Positions 52,430 through 60,054 of a stretch of DNA of 64,000 nucleotides are shown piece by piece (the first letter of the stretch is position 1; each line of letters begins with the position of its first letter). Both the position numbers and the translations under genes were made by a program. The DNA lies in NCBI GenBank assembly GCA_035295225.1, contig DATGJI010000055.1, forward strand, positions 62,001 through 126,000. The letters run 5' to 3'. The stretch comes from Candidatus Eremiobacteraceae bacterium (lineage in GTDB: Bacteria; Vulcanimicrobiota; Vulcanimicrobiia; Eremiobacterales; Eremiobacteraceae). The notes under the pieces were generated by a model. That model did not search any database, was not told where the DNA came from, and saw only the letters and a list, made by a program, of their open reading frames with translations.

Positions 52430-54028
52430 TCACACCGCGGAGACGATCGCGCGACCGGCGTCGTCGCCTGCAAGCGCTGAGCCGGATCGGCGCGCCGCCA
52501 CGTACGAACGAAGCGCGCGGCCGAAACGCGCCATGGCGTCGCTTGCGGCACTTTCGGGCAGCGTTCCGTACGAGAGGCGCAGCGTGTTGTGCGCAGGCAT
52601 CGTCGGATAGAATGGCGCGCCCGGCAAGAAGAGCAGACCTTCGCGCGCTGCGTGTCCGAACAATTCCACCGATGACCAGCCCTTCGGCAGCTCAAGCCAG
52701 ATGTTCACGCCGCCGCGCGGCGCGCTGATGGCGGAACCTTCCGGTACGACGCGCCGCAGTGCGCCGAGCAGCGCGTCGCGCCGCCGGCGATAGAGGAAGC
52801 GCGCGTTGCGGAGATGGCGCGCGGCGGATTTCGATTCGAGGAATCGCACGAGCGCGCGTTGCGCGACGGTGGTCGTGAACGTATCCGCGCGCAGTTTGGC
52901 CGCGTACAGCGACCGCATCGCGGCGCCGCGGGCGGCGATGTAGCCGATGCGAAGGCTTGGGAAGAGCAGTTTCGACAGGCTCTCGATCAAGACGACTTGA
53001 CCGCCGTCCGATGACGCGATGAGCGGCGGCGGTGCCTCGCCGTCGAAGCAGAGCGGCCAACAGGTCTGATCTTCGACGACGATGGCTTTGCTCTCGCGCG
53101 CCGCATCGAGAATCGCACGATGGCGAGATCGCGACAGAAACGCGCCGCTCGGATTGTGCGCCGCGGTGTTCAAGTAGATGAGCCGTGGCGAGAAGCGCTT
53201 TGTGCCGTCGCGCACGGAGCCGGGCCGCACGCCGTCCGCGTCGCCGGATAGATTTACCCATGAGACGCGTCGCTGGTCGAAGACTTCGAGCGCTGCGAAA
53301 TACGTCGGCGCTTCAGCGGCTGCGAAATCGCCGGGTTCGAGGAAGGACTCGGCGACGAGGCTGAGCGCCTGCTGCGCGCCGCTCACGATGAGGATGTCAT
53401 CGGCCGAGACATCCGCGCCGCGGGCCCGCAGTCGTTCGGCGAACAGTTCCCGCAAGCGTTCGTCGCCGCGATCCGCGCGATACTGGTGGATCTCCGCGGG
53501 ATCATCGAGGAACGTGCGCGCGTAGCAGCGCGCGAAATCCGGGAGAGGATACGTTTCGGGAGCCGTGTGCCCGTTCGAGAGCGCGATCGCTCCCGGCGCG
53601 ACTTTCCAACGCGACAAACGCAGCGCGGCGACGCGGCGATTTTGCGCATCGTAGCGCGAGATGGCTGATTCTGCATCGCCGCCATCGCTGTCGCGAGAAC
53701 GCGCCGAGAGCGCAGTCATGCTCGCCGCGCCGTTTGCGCGCGACGGGGGCGCTTCGCTCAAGACGAAGGTGCCGCGACCGGTGCGCGATGCGATGAGACC
53801 CTCGGCGGCCAACGCTTCGTACGCTTGGCTCGCGGTGACGAGCGCCACCCCATGCGATTTTGCGATCTCGCGAAGGGCAGGCAGACGCGAACCCGGTGCC
53901 AGACCGAGGTTGCGGATCTGGAATGCTATGCCTTCGGCGAGCTGCTGATAAAGCGGGCGGCGGTCGCGCGGATGCAAAACGACGTTTTCCAGCGGGCTGG
54001 CGCCCTTGTTCTTATTGACCCCATGCAT
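52430..54028 (-). CDS. MocR/PdxR-type GntR-aminotransferase transcription regulator
   Basis: 532 residues. A GntR winged helix (RPLYQQLAEGIAFQIRNLGLAPGSRLPALREIAKSHGVALVTASQAYEAL) is followed by a fold-type I aminotransferase domain with the PLP-Lys in VLIESLSKLLFPSLRIGYI and the NTAAHNPSG segment. Such proteins sense PLP or an amino compound and often control a divergent gene, here the GNAT gene at 54048. The start ATG 54028 lies only one base from a possible -10 box; a TTG at 53977 is an alternative. Confidence 0.88.
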   Translation of the reverse strand: MHGVNKNKGASPLENVVLHPRDRRPLYQQLAEGIAFQIRNLGLAPGSRLPALREIAKSHGVALVTASQAYEALAAEGLIASRTGRGTFVLSEAPPSRANGAASMTALSARSRDSDGGDAESAISRYDAQNRRVAALRLSRWKVAPGAIALSNGHTAPETYPLPDFARCYARTFLDDPAEIHQYRADRGDERLRELFAERLRARGADVSADDILIVSGAQQALSLVAESFLEPGDFAAAEAPTYFAALEVFDQRRVSWVNLSGDADGVRPGSVRDGTKRFSPRLIYLNTAAHNPSGAFLSRSRHRAILDAARESKAIVVEDQTCWPLCFDGEAPPPLIASSDGGQVVLIESLSKLLFPSLRIGYIAARGAAMRSLYAAKLRADTFTTTVAQRALVRFLESKSAARHLRNARFLYRRRRDALLGALRRVVPEGSAISAPRGGVNIWLELPKGWSSVELFGHAAREGLLFLPGAPFYPTMPAHNTLRLSYGTLPESAASDAMARFGRALRSYVAARRSGSALAGDDAGRAIVSAV

Positions 54029-54029
54029 T

Positions 54030-54057
54030 ACTATAACAATAAGGCCAATGAGTACAA
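54030..54057 (-). promoter_or_regulatory. Possible promoter for the MocR gene in the divergent gap
   Basis: On the minus strand TTGTAC (54057-54052) and TATAGT (54035-54030) are spaced by 16 bases, a fair sigma-70-type pair. Transcription would begin around 54022-54024, that is, downstream of the first ATG (54028). This would force translation to start at a later codon such as TTG 53977. The same 19-base gap must also serve the divergent GNAT gene. Confidence 0.3.
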
Positions 54058-54542
54058 TTAGTCAAGCGAACGAAGTCCCTCAACCGTCCGAAATCGTCGC
54101 TGTCAGCGCGGCCGCCGACATCGAGGTGGGCGTGCGTTTTCGCTATGCGATGAAGCTCGAGCTCAATATGGACGTCAGCGGTCTTCTGCCGGATTGGGCG
54201 GAGCGCGAGACGCGGTATTTCGTGGGGCGCACGGCGAGCGGCGGCGCACAGTGGTATCTTGCGCGCGTCAACGGGGAGTTCGTCGGCTCGTCGTGCGCCT
54301 ACGTGGACGACGGCTGGCACTCGACGCTCGTCCGCCGATCGACGATCGGCTGGATCATCGGAGTTTACGTCCGGCCCGAATTCCGCGGAAGGGGCCTTGC
54401 GCGCGCGTTGAGCAGCGCGGCGGTGGAATGGCTGCGCGGGACCGGCTGCAAGAAGGCCAGGCTGCATGCATCGCCGTTCGGGCGCGGCATCTACGAGTCG
54501 CTCGGTTTCACCGACTCGAACGAGATGGAACTCACGCTCTGA
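54048..54542 (+). CDS. GNAT family acetyltransferase
   Basis: 164 residues from ATG 54048 (AAGG four bases upstream). The acetyl-CoA loop region is GVYVRPEFRGRGLARALSSAAVEWLRGTGC, followed by RLHASPFGRGIYESLGFTDSNEMELTL, the classic GNAT C-terminus. Substrate unknown. It is divergent from the MocR regulator by 19 bases, which makes it the most probable MocR target. Confidence 0.85.
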   Translation: MSTISQANEVPQPSEIVAVSAAADIEVGVRFRYAMKLELNMDVSGLLPDWAERETRYFVGRTASGGAQWYLARVNGEFVGSSCAYVDDGWHSTLVRRSTIGWIIGVYVRPEFRGRGLARALSSAAVEWLRGTGCKKARLHASPFGRGIYESLGFTDSNEMELTL

Positions 54543-54548
54543 CTGACG

Positions 54549-54779
54549 TCAGCGTTCGTTTTGCGGCGGATCGTCTGGGCCGGGCGTTTCGACCTGACCG
54601 GGAAGGCGGACCGTGAATTTTCGCCTTCGCATATCGGGCATGCCGGGTTTTGCCATCTCCATCCCAGCGTTGCGGATCGGCATCTCTTTGTCGTAGACCC
54701 TGCCGATGTGCCGGAGGTCGAGCGACGGTTTATCTTGCTCTGATTCGGGCGTCATAAGCAGAGGATTCTTTGGGGGCAC
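54549..54779 (-). CDS. Small proline-rich basic protein, hypothetical
   Basis: 76 residues from GTG 54779 or 68 from ATG 54755. Rich in Pro, Asp, Lys and Arg (RRRKFTVRLPGQVETPGPDDPPQNER) with no membrane or catalytic motif. No good ribosome site is visible for either start. It is convergent with the GNAT gene. It may be a real short gene or chance. Confidence 0.3.
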   Translation of the reverse strand: MPPKNPLLMTPESEQDKPSLDLRHIGRVYDKEMPIRNAGMEMAKPGMPDMRRRKFTVRLPGQVETPGPDDPPQNER

Positions 54780-54791
54780 GAATTGTGCCTA

Positions 54792-54815
54792 TGAAGGGCC
54801 GACGCATGTCGGCCC
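54792..54815 (+). repeat. Family B palindromic repeat, single copy
   Basis: TGAAGGGCCGAC, loop GCAT, GTCGGCCC. It lacks the CCTTCA extension of the right arm. It stands 18 bases upstream of a family A cluster, so the two families co-occur at one site. Confidence 0.85.
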
Positions 54816-54833
54816 GCGTCAAGCGCGATGTGG

Positions 54834-54971
54834 GGCGGACGTTTATCGTCCGCCGGCCGTTGTAGGGCGGACGTTCATCGTCCACCGGCCGTTGTAGGGC
54901 GGACGTTTATCGTCCGCCGGCCGTTGTAGGGCGGACGTTTATCGTCCGCCGGCGGACCGTAAAGGTCCGCC
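54834..54971 (+). repeat. Family A palindromic cluster, four direct copies plus one inverted
   Basis: Copies at 54834-54854, 54866-54886, 54898-54918 and 54930-54950 are spaced by a 32-base unit with GGCCGTTGTA between them. The fifth (54951-54971) abuts the fourth head-to-head and is in the opposite orientation (loop GTAAA, followed by CTACAT). In the first four the innermost stem pair is changed from C-G to G-C (arms GGCGGACG and CGTCCGCC). Copy 2 has one stem mismatch. The cluster sits upstream of aqpZ, in a divergent gap. Confidence 0.95.
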
Positions 54972-55024
54972 CTACATTGAAAACCTAACGTATCCGAAGA
55001 CACCACAACGTCTATGGAGGCGTC

Positions 55025-55696
55025 ATGAAGCAATATACGGCGGAATTCGTAGGCACCTTCGTGCTCGTGCTCGTCGGCGTCGGCTCGGCCGTCCTCGACG
55101 GCAAGGCTCTCGGACCTGTCGGCATCTCCCTTGCGTTCGGCCTCGCGCTTCTCGCCATGGCCTACGCGATCGGGCCGATCTCGGGTTGTCACATCAATCC
55201 CGCAGTGACGATCGGCCTGGCCGTCGCAGGTAAGTTCAAGTGGGCATCGGTGCCCGGCTACGTCATCGCGCAGATCGTCGGCGCGATCGCGGCGTGCGGC
55301 GTGCTGCTGCTGATCGCGGGCGGCGCCGGCGGATACGATCCAACGGCAACCGGCTTCGCGGCCAATGGCTTCGGCGATCATTCGCCCGGCGGCTACGGCA
55401 CGCTCGCAGCGTTCCTCACCGAGATGTTCTTCACGTTCGTGCTCGTCTTGACGGTGCTCGGCTCGACGTCGGACAAAGCGCCCGGCGGCTTCGCCGGCAT
55501 CCCGATCGGCTTCGCGCTCGCCGTCACGAACTTCGCCGCCATTCCTGTGACCAACGCATCGATCAATCCGGCACGCAGCATCGGACCGGCGATTTTCGTC
55601 GGGTCATGGGCGGTTTCGCAGCTCTGGCTGTTCATCGCCGCGCCGATCGCGGGCGGCATTCTCGCGGCGATCGTCTACATGATGGTGCGGGAGTAA
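55025..55696 (+). CDS. aqpZ: Aquaporin Z-type water channel
   Basis: 223 residues from ATG 55025 (GGAGG ends five bases upstream). Six membrane helices and the two NPA boxes: GCHINPAVTIGLAV (first) and NASINPARSIGPAIF (second, with Arg of the selectivity filter). The narrow-pore residues (Phe in helix 2, His in helix 5 with VTNFAAIPVT) look water-specific, not glycerol-specific, but this is inference. It moves water across the inner membrane. Its upstream region is full of palindromic repeats. Confidence 0.9.
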   Translation: MKQYTAEFVGTFVLVLVGVGSAVLDGKALGPVGISLAFGLALLAMAYAIGPISGCHINPAVTIGLAVAGKFKWASVPGYVIAQIVGAIAACGVLLLIAGGAGGYDPTATGFAANGFGDHSPGGYGTLAAFLTEMFFTFVLVLTVLGSTSDKAPGGFAGIPIGFALAVTNFAAIPVTNASINPARSIGPAIFVGSWAVSQLWLFIAAPIAGGILAAIVYMMVRE

Positions 55697-55727
55697 ACGG
55701 CGCGCCGCTCGCGAACCAACACTTCCC

Positions 55728-56894
55728 GTGATTCATACGCACGAAGCGACCGAACTTTCGCAAGATGAGCGCCTGCGCTATCGCCGGCACTTGCGCTTGC
55801 CCGATGTCGGACTCGAAGGCCAGCGCAAGCTCAAGCAGGCGCGCGTCGCGCTCATCGGTGCAGGCGGGCTCGGCGCGCCGTCGGCGCTCTATCTCGCGGC
55901 CGCGGGAGTCGGCACGATCGGCATCATCGACGACGACGTGGTGGATGCATCGAACCTGCAGCGCCAGGTGATCCATTCGACGTCGACGATCGGGCAAAAG
56001 AAGACCGCATCGGCCGCTCAGCGCATCCACGAGCTCAACCCTCATGTCAAGGTCGAGCAACGGGTCGAACGGCTGACTCCGGAGACCGCGGTCGATTTCG
56101 TTCGCGGATATGACATCGTCGTGGACGGCGCGGACAATTTTCCAACACGTTATGCTGCAAGCGATGCATGCGTGATCGCGGAGAAGCCCTACGTCTACGG
56201 CGCCGTCTACCGCTTCGAAGGCCACGTGTCGTGGTTCGATGCGCGCACCGGTCCTTGCTACCGATGCTTGTTCCCGGAAGCGCCGCCAGCCGGGCTCGCA
56301 CCGTCGTGCGAAGATGCGGGCGTGCTCGGAGTCGTGCCTGGCATCATCGGCCTGCTGCAAGCGACGGAGGCGATCAAGGCCATCATCGGCATCGGCACGC
56401 CGCTCTCCGGACGACTGCTCGTCTACGACGCGCTCGACGCATCGTTCCGCGAATTGCGCGTGCGTAAAGATCCCGCCTGTCCGGCGTGCGGCGATTCATC
56501 TACGATGTCGGCGCCGCTCGGTGCGGCCGATGCGTGCGCCGGCGACGGCCAGAGGAGTGCAAGCGTGCAACAGACCCCGTTCGACGTGCAGCCGCAAGCG
56601 GTGAAGGACCGTCTCGATCGTAAAGACGCGTTCGAATTCCTTGACGTGCGCGACGACGATGAGATCGAGATCGCAGCGCTGCCGCATACGATGCACATCC
56701 CGGCGCACGAAGTCGCCGAACGCGTTGCTGAGATACCGCGGGATCGAGACGTGGTGGTCTTCTGCCACAGCGGAGGGCGTAGTTCGCGCGTGACCACACT
56801 GCTGCGCATGCAAGGCTTCGAGAACGTCTTCAACATGAACGGCGGCGCCACGCGCTGGTCCGCCGAGGTCGATCCAACGGTCCCCAAGTACTGA
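55728..56894 (+). CDS. MoeB/ThiF adenylyltransferase fused to rhodanese (MoeZ-like)
   Basis: 388 residues from GTG 55728. The E1-like domain has the ATP loop VALIGAGGLGAPSALYLAAAGVG, adenylation residues DDVVDASNLQRQVIH and zinc Cys pairs CYRC and CPAC. The active-site Cys loop is near APSCEDAGVLGVVPG. From about residue 280 a rhodanese domain follows with the persulphide Cys in VVFCHSGGRSSRVTTLL. It activates and thiolates small sulphur-carrier proteins (ThiS/MoaD/CysO type) for cofactor or cysteine synthesis. No carrier gene is next to it. Confidence 0.9.
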   Translation: MIHTHEATELSQDERLRYRRHLRLPDVGLEGQRKLKQARVALIGAGGLGAPSALYLAAAGVGTIGIIDDDVVDASNLQRQVIHSTSTIGQKKTASAAQRIHELNPHVKVEQRVERLTPETAVDFVRGYDIVVDGADNFPTRYAASDACVIAEKPYVYGAVYRFEGHVSWFDARTGPCYRCLFPEAPPAGLAPSCEDAGVLGVVPGIIGLLQATEAIKAIIGIGTPLSGRLLVYDALDASFRELRVRKDPACPACGDSSTMSAPLGAADACAGDGQRSASVQQTPFDVQPQAVKDRLDRKDAFEFLDVRDDDEIEIAALPHTMHIPAHEVAERVAEIPRDRDVVVFCHSGGRSSRVTTLLRMQGFENVFNMNGGATRWSAEVDPTVPKY

Positions 56895-56959
56895 TGTAAC
56901 CGCCGCTCCTCGAAGCCGCTGCCAAGGGAACTCGCAGACCACGCCTGGCCGCTAGCCGA

Positions 56960-58444
56960 TCACGGCGACGGCCAGCCCTTCATAGAAGTGGCGAAGGGCG
57001 TAGGCGTATTTTCCGCCGTGCATTGCGAGACGTCGAGCCCTTTGGCTGAAGCTGCGCGCACAAATGCGACGATGAGGCGCTCCGTGCAAGGCGTGTCGGC
57101 GGCATGGCCGCCGCCTTTCACGAGAACCTCGCGCGCGTTCGAAAGATAGCGCAATGCTGCCTCGCCATAACGCGGCGGTGTGCCGGGATCGTTGCTCGAT
57201 GAGATCATCAGAACCGGCGCGTTGCTGCGCACCGGATCGTTGAAGCTGGGCGGCATGGGCGGCACGTTCCAAACCGAGCACGCCCGCTGCTGGGCGCGGA
57301 TTCGCAAGTCGCCAGCGAACGAGTTCGTGACGGCGTTCGCCACCTGCTTCGGATCGAGGAACGGCATCCAATCGGCGCACGAATACGAAAGATTTGCGCC
57401 CAGATCAAGACCCTGATCGATCCCTTGGGTCACCGTCGCCACCATTTGGCCGAGCGGCGCGTAATCGCGGCGAGCTGCGCGATCGACCACATACGGCATA
57501 TAGGCCGCGCCTTGCGGAGCATACAGCATGTGGCGGATGGCGTCGACGTAGACAGCCTTCGAGAGCTGCGCCGTTTCCGTATGCTTTGTGGTCGGGTTGA
57601 TGACTGGAACCGAGAGCGTGCCGCTACCGAATCGATGCAGAACAGCCGCGAACTGCTGCGCGAAGTCCGGGAAGTGCGCGTGGCAGATCGCATCGTTCTT
57701 GCACGCCGCGATCAACTCGTCTAGCGCCTGTTGCGCCCCATCCGGAGAACCGGGAAGCGGCTGGAAGTGCGGTGCCGAGACGCCGTCGAGGATCACGCTC
57801 TCGACGCTGCCCGGGTGACGGCGCAGATAGACGAGCGAGAAGAACGTGCCATACGATCCGCCGTCGAGCACCATTTTCGGATATCCGAGCGCAGCTCGCA
57901 CGTCATTGAGATCGTCGACGGCATTGTTCGTATTGTACTGACTCGGGTCGTGTGTCGCTGCGATCTTTTCGCGGCATGCCGACAGGAGCTGCTTGGGCCA
58001 TAGATCGAGGAAATAGGATTGCGGATCCCCGGCCGGCGCGAAATCGCACGCGAACGGATTGGAGTTGCCGACGCCGCGGTCGTCGACAAAAAGGAGATCG
58101 TAGCGATCCCGTAGCGCGAGCAGCTCCTTCCCGAAATAGCCGTCCATGATGTACTCGGCGAACGGCGTCGCGCTCTCGCCTGGGCCGCCGGCGATCACCG
58201 CGATGGCCCGGTGGGATGCGTGCTTCGCACGCAGGACGATGACGGCAAGATCGATGATCCTGCCGCTCCCGGCAGCACGGTTCTCGTAAACGCCGTAGGT
58301 GCCGCACTCGGCAGGCGCTTTTGATTGGCCTTGCGTGCAGTGGTTCAGCTGCAGGCCAAGCGTCGGCGGGGCCGCGGCGCGAGCGGCGCTTGCCGCGAGA
58401 GCCGTCGTGAGAGAGATGATGGTGAGAATGCGCGCTACGTGCAC
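56960..58444 (-). CDS. Secreted alpha/beta-hydrolase, tripeptidyl-aminopeptidase (TAP) type
   Basis: 494 residues. Signal peptide (ILTIISLTTALAASAARAAA), then an alpha/beta-hydrolase core: oxyanion region VIAGGPGESATPFAEY, nucleophile Ser in LDGGSYGTFFSLVYLRRHP, acid Asp in ISSSNDPGTPPRYGEA, His in KGGGHAADTPC. The C-terminal TAP-like domain (CSVWNVPPMPPSFNDP) puts it with bacterial secreted peptidases that clip proline- or tripeptide-type ends. It works outside the membrane. Several Cys could make disulphides. Confidence 0.85.
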   Translation of the reverse strand: MHVARILTIISLTTALAASAARAAAPPTLGLQLNHCTQGQSKAPAECGTYGVYENRAAGSGRIIDLAVIVLRAKHASHRAIAVIAGGPGESATPFAEYIMDGYFGKELLALRDRYDLLFVDDRGVGNSNPFACDFAPAGDPQSYFLDLWPKQLLSACREKIAATHDPSQYNTNNAVDDLNDVRAALGYPKMVLDGGSYGTFFSLVYLRRHPGSVESVILDGVSAPHFQPLPGSPDGAQQALDELIAACKNDAICHAHFPDFAQQFAAVLHRFGSGTLSVPVINPTTKHTETAQLSKAVYVDAIRHMLYAPQGAAYMPYVVDRAARRDYAPLGQMVATVTQGIDQGLDLGANLSYSCADWMPFLDPKQVANAVTNSFAGDLRIRAQQRACSVWNVPPMPPSFNDPVRSNAPVLMISSSNDPGTPPRYGEAALRYLSNAREVLVKGGGHAADTPCTERLIVAFVRAASAKGLDVSQCTAENTPTPFATSMKGWPSP

Positions 58445-58459
58445 GAGGGATTCCTTTCG

Positions 58460-59311
58460 TCAACCTGATGCTTCATGCGATTCGCGGAGTTGCGCACGCA
58501 CGTGCGTGAACTCCGCGCCGAAGAGGATGATCTGCGCCGAGTAGTTCGTCCAAAGCAAGAAGAGCACGAGCGACGTGAACGCGCCGAACGTCGAGGTGAG
58601 CGCGGCGTGCGCCAGAATCGCGCCGAGTGCGAATTGGCCGACGACGAACAAGAGCGACGTGACGGCGCTTCCAACCCAGACGTCGCCCCATTCGACATGG
58701 CATTCGGGCATGAACCGGAATGCAAATGCCAAAAGGCACCACATGATCGCAAAGGAAAGCACGAAGTAGAGGGCCTTCGTAAGTATCGGAAACGAGGCGA
58801 TCATGGGTGCCGCTGCGGCGCCGGCGATCGAAAGTGCGGCGTTGATCGCGATCGAGAGCGTCAGCAAGAGCGCCAGGACGAGAACGGTCGCGAAGGCGAG
58901 CGTTCGGCTGCGCACGAGCTGCAGCGGCGATCGCCGTTCTGGTTTCAAGTCCCATACGATGTTCAAAGCGTCTTGCAAAGACGCGAACAACCCGACCGTC
59001 GCAATGATGAATATCGCCCATCCTATGGTCTGAGTGAGCGCGTTCGAACGCTCCTTTGAGAATGTTGTGGTCACGATGGATTGTACGGTGTCCGCGGTCG
59101 CTTTGCCGGCGGTCGACGTGATGAACCCGTAGATCTCGTCCAGTACCGCGCGATGGTGACCAAGTATGAGACCCGCGATGTGCACGACCACGATGATGAG
59201 CGGTGCGACGGCGAATATCATGTAGTACGATATTGCAGCTGCGAGCCATTGGCCGCGATGCCTCTGGAAGTTGCGGTATGTCTTTCTCGCGAGCGACGCA
59301 AGCGCTCTCAA
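58460..59311 (-). CDS. YihY/BrkB family inner-membrane protein
   Basis: 283 residues from TTG 59311. The start is set by a TTGA overlap with the lutC stop (59308-59311). Six membrane segments; the first reads WLAAAISYYMIFAVAPLIIVVVHIAG, the family hallmark being A-x-S-Y-Y-x-x-F-x-x-x-P. The later PECHVEWGDVWVGSAVTSLLFVVGQFALG and TFGAFTSLVLFLLWTNYSAQIILFGAEF also match. Once named ribonuclease BN by mistake; function still unclear. It sits as the last gene behind lutABC. Confidence 0.85.
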   Translation of the reverse strand: MRALASLARKTYRNFQRHRGQWLAAAISYYMIFAVAPLIIVVVHIAGLILGHHRAVLDEIYGFITSTAGKATADTVQSIVTTTFSKERSNALTQTIGWAIFIIATVGLFASLQDALNIVWDLKPERRSPLQLVRSRTLAFATVLVLALLLTLSIAINAALSIAGAAAAPMIASFPILTKALYFVLSFAIMWCLLAFAFRFMPECHVEWGDVWVGSAVTSLLFVVGQFALGAILAHAALTSTFGAFTSLVLFLLWTNYSAQIILFGAEFTHVRAQLRESHEASG

Positions 59312-60054
59312 ACGCGGATGGATGGCTCTTCAGTCTCCCACACGATGACCGTCAGCGAAGCGGGACCGTGCGCTCCGAGTACGATGGTCTTTTCGATATC
59401 GGCCGTGCGGCTCGGCCCCGTGATGATGACGCGCTCGCCGCGGTCTTCCTTTACCCCGCCGAGCGCGCTGCAATCGAGTCCGGCGCGAAGAGCGGATGCG
59501 CGCGCGACGATGATGCACGACGGCGGCAGATATGGCAGCAGTCGCGAGGCATATGTCGAAACGAAAACGATGGCCGATCCCGTTTCGGCGATGAGCGCCT
59601 CCGCTTCGATCACCGATACGGCGGCACGCTCGGTATCGTCGGCGCGGGCCTCGTCTGCATCGATCTTGGTTGCGGGCGGGATCTCTGACGCCGCGGCAAC
59701 CGCGAGCTCGGAGCGTTGCACGACCGCGTTGCCGCCGGACGCGTTGACAAGGTCGGCAATCGCGCGCGACAGCGCGGACGGTGCCGGGTCGGCGATCAGC
59801 ATCGCGTGGCCGCCAACTGCGGCGAGCTCGGCGGCGAACTGGTCGTAGAGGGATCGTTCGGATGGGCCGACTGACGTCGGCCCCTTCAGATCGGGGAGGA
59901 CGGATGGGCCGACTGGTGTCGGCCCCTTCAGATCGGAGGGGACGGCGGTATGGATTGAAGGGGCCGACGCCAGTCGGACCGCGTCAGGATCTCGCACGTC
60001 GGCCAGCGCGGCGGCGATGCTAGCGAAGATCTCCGTTCGCGCGTCCATGGTCAT
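59308..60054 (-). CDS. lutC: LutC-like LUD-domain protein with palindromic repeats inserted in frame
   Basis: 248 residues from ATG 60054, overlapping the lutB stop (ATGA). The LUD domain from about residue 70 has VIEAEALIAETGSAIVFVST and the tail VIITGPSRTADIEKTIVLGAHGP. LutC works with LutA and LutB in the iron-sulphur L-lactate-to-pyruvate oxidation complex. The linker between the N-terminal helix and the LUD domain (about residues 25-66) is encoded by three family B palindromes and contains the near-repeats DLKGPTPVGPS and DLKGPTSVGPS. The frame is kept through all three. Confidence 0.85.
   Translation of the reverse strand: MTMDARTEIFASIAAALADVRDPDAVRLASAPSIHTAVPSDLKGPTPVGPSVLPDLKGPTSVGPSERSLYDQFAAELAAVGGHAMLIADPAPSALSRAIADLVNASGGNAVVQRSELAVAAASEIPPATKIDADEARADDTERAAVSVIEAEALIAETGSAIVFVSTYASRLLPYLPPSCIIVARASALRAGLDCSALGGVKEDRGERVIITGPSRTADIEKTIVLGAHGPASLTVIVWETEEPSIRV
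59864..59980 (-). repeat. Family B palindromic repeats, three copies inside lutC
   Basis: Copies 1 and 2 (59864-59892 and 59906-59934) are direct copies with a 42-base period (14 codons), arms GGGCCGAC and GTCGGCCCCTTC, loops TGAC and TGGT, tail AGATC. Copy 3 (59956-59980) is in the opposite orientation (TGAAGGGGCCGAC, loop GCCA, GTCGGACC, one mismatch). All are read through in the lutC frame with no stop. Confidence 0.93.
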
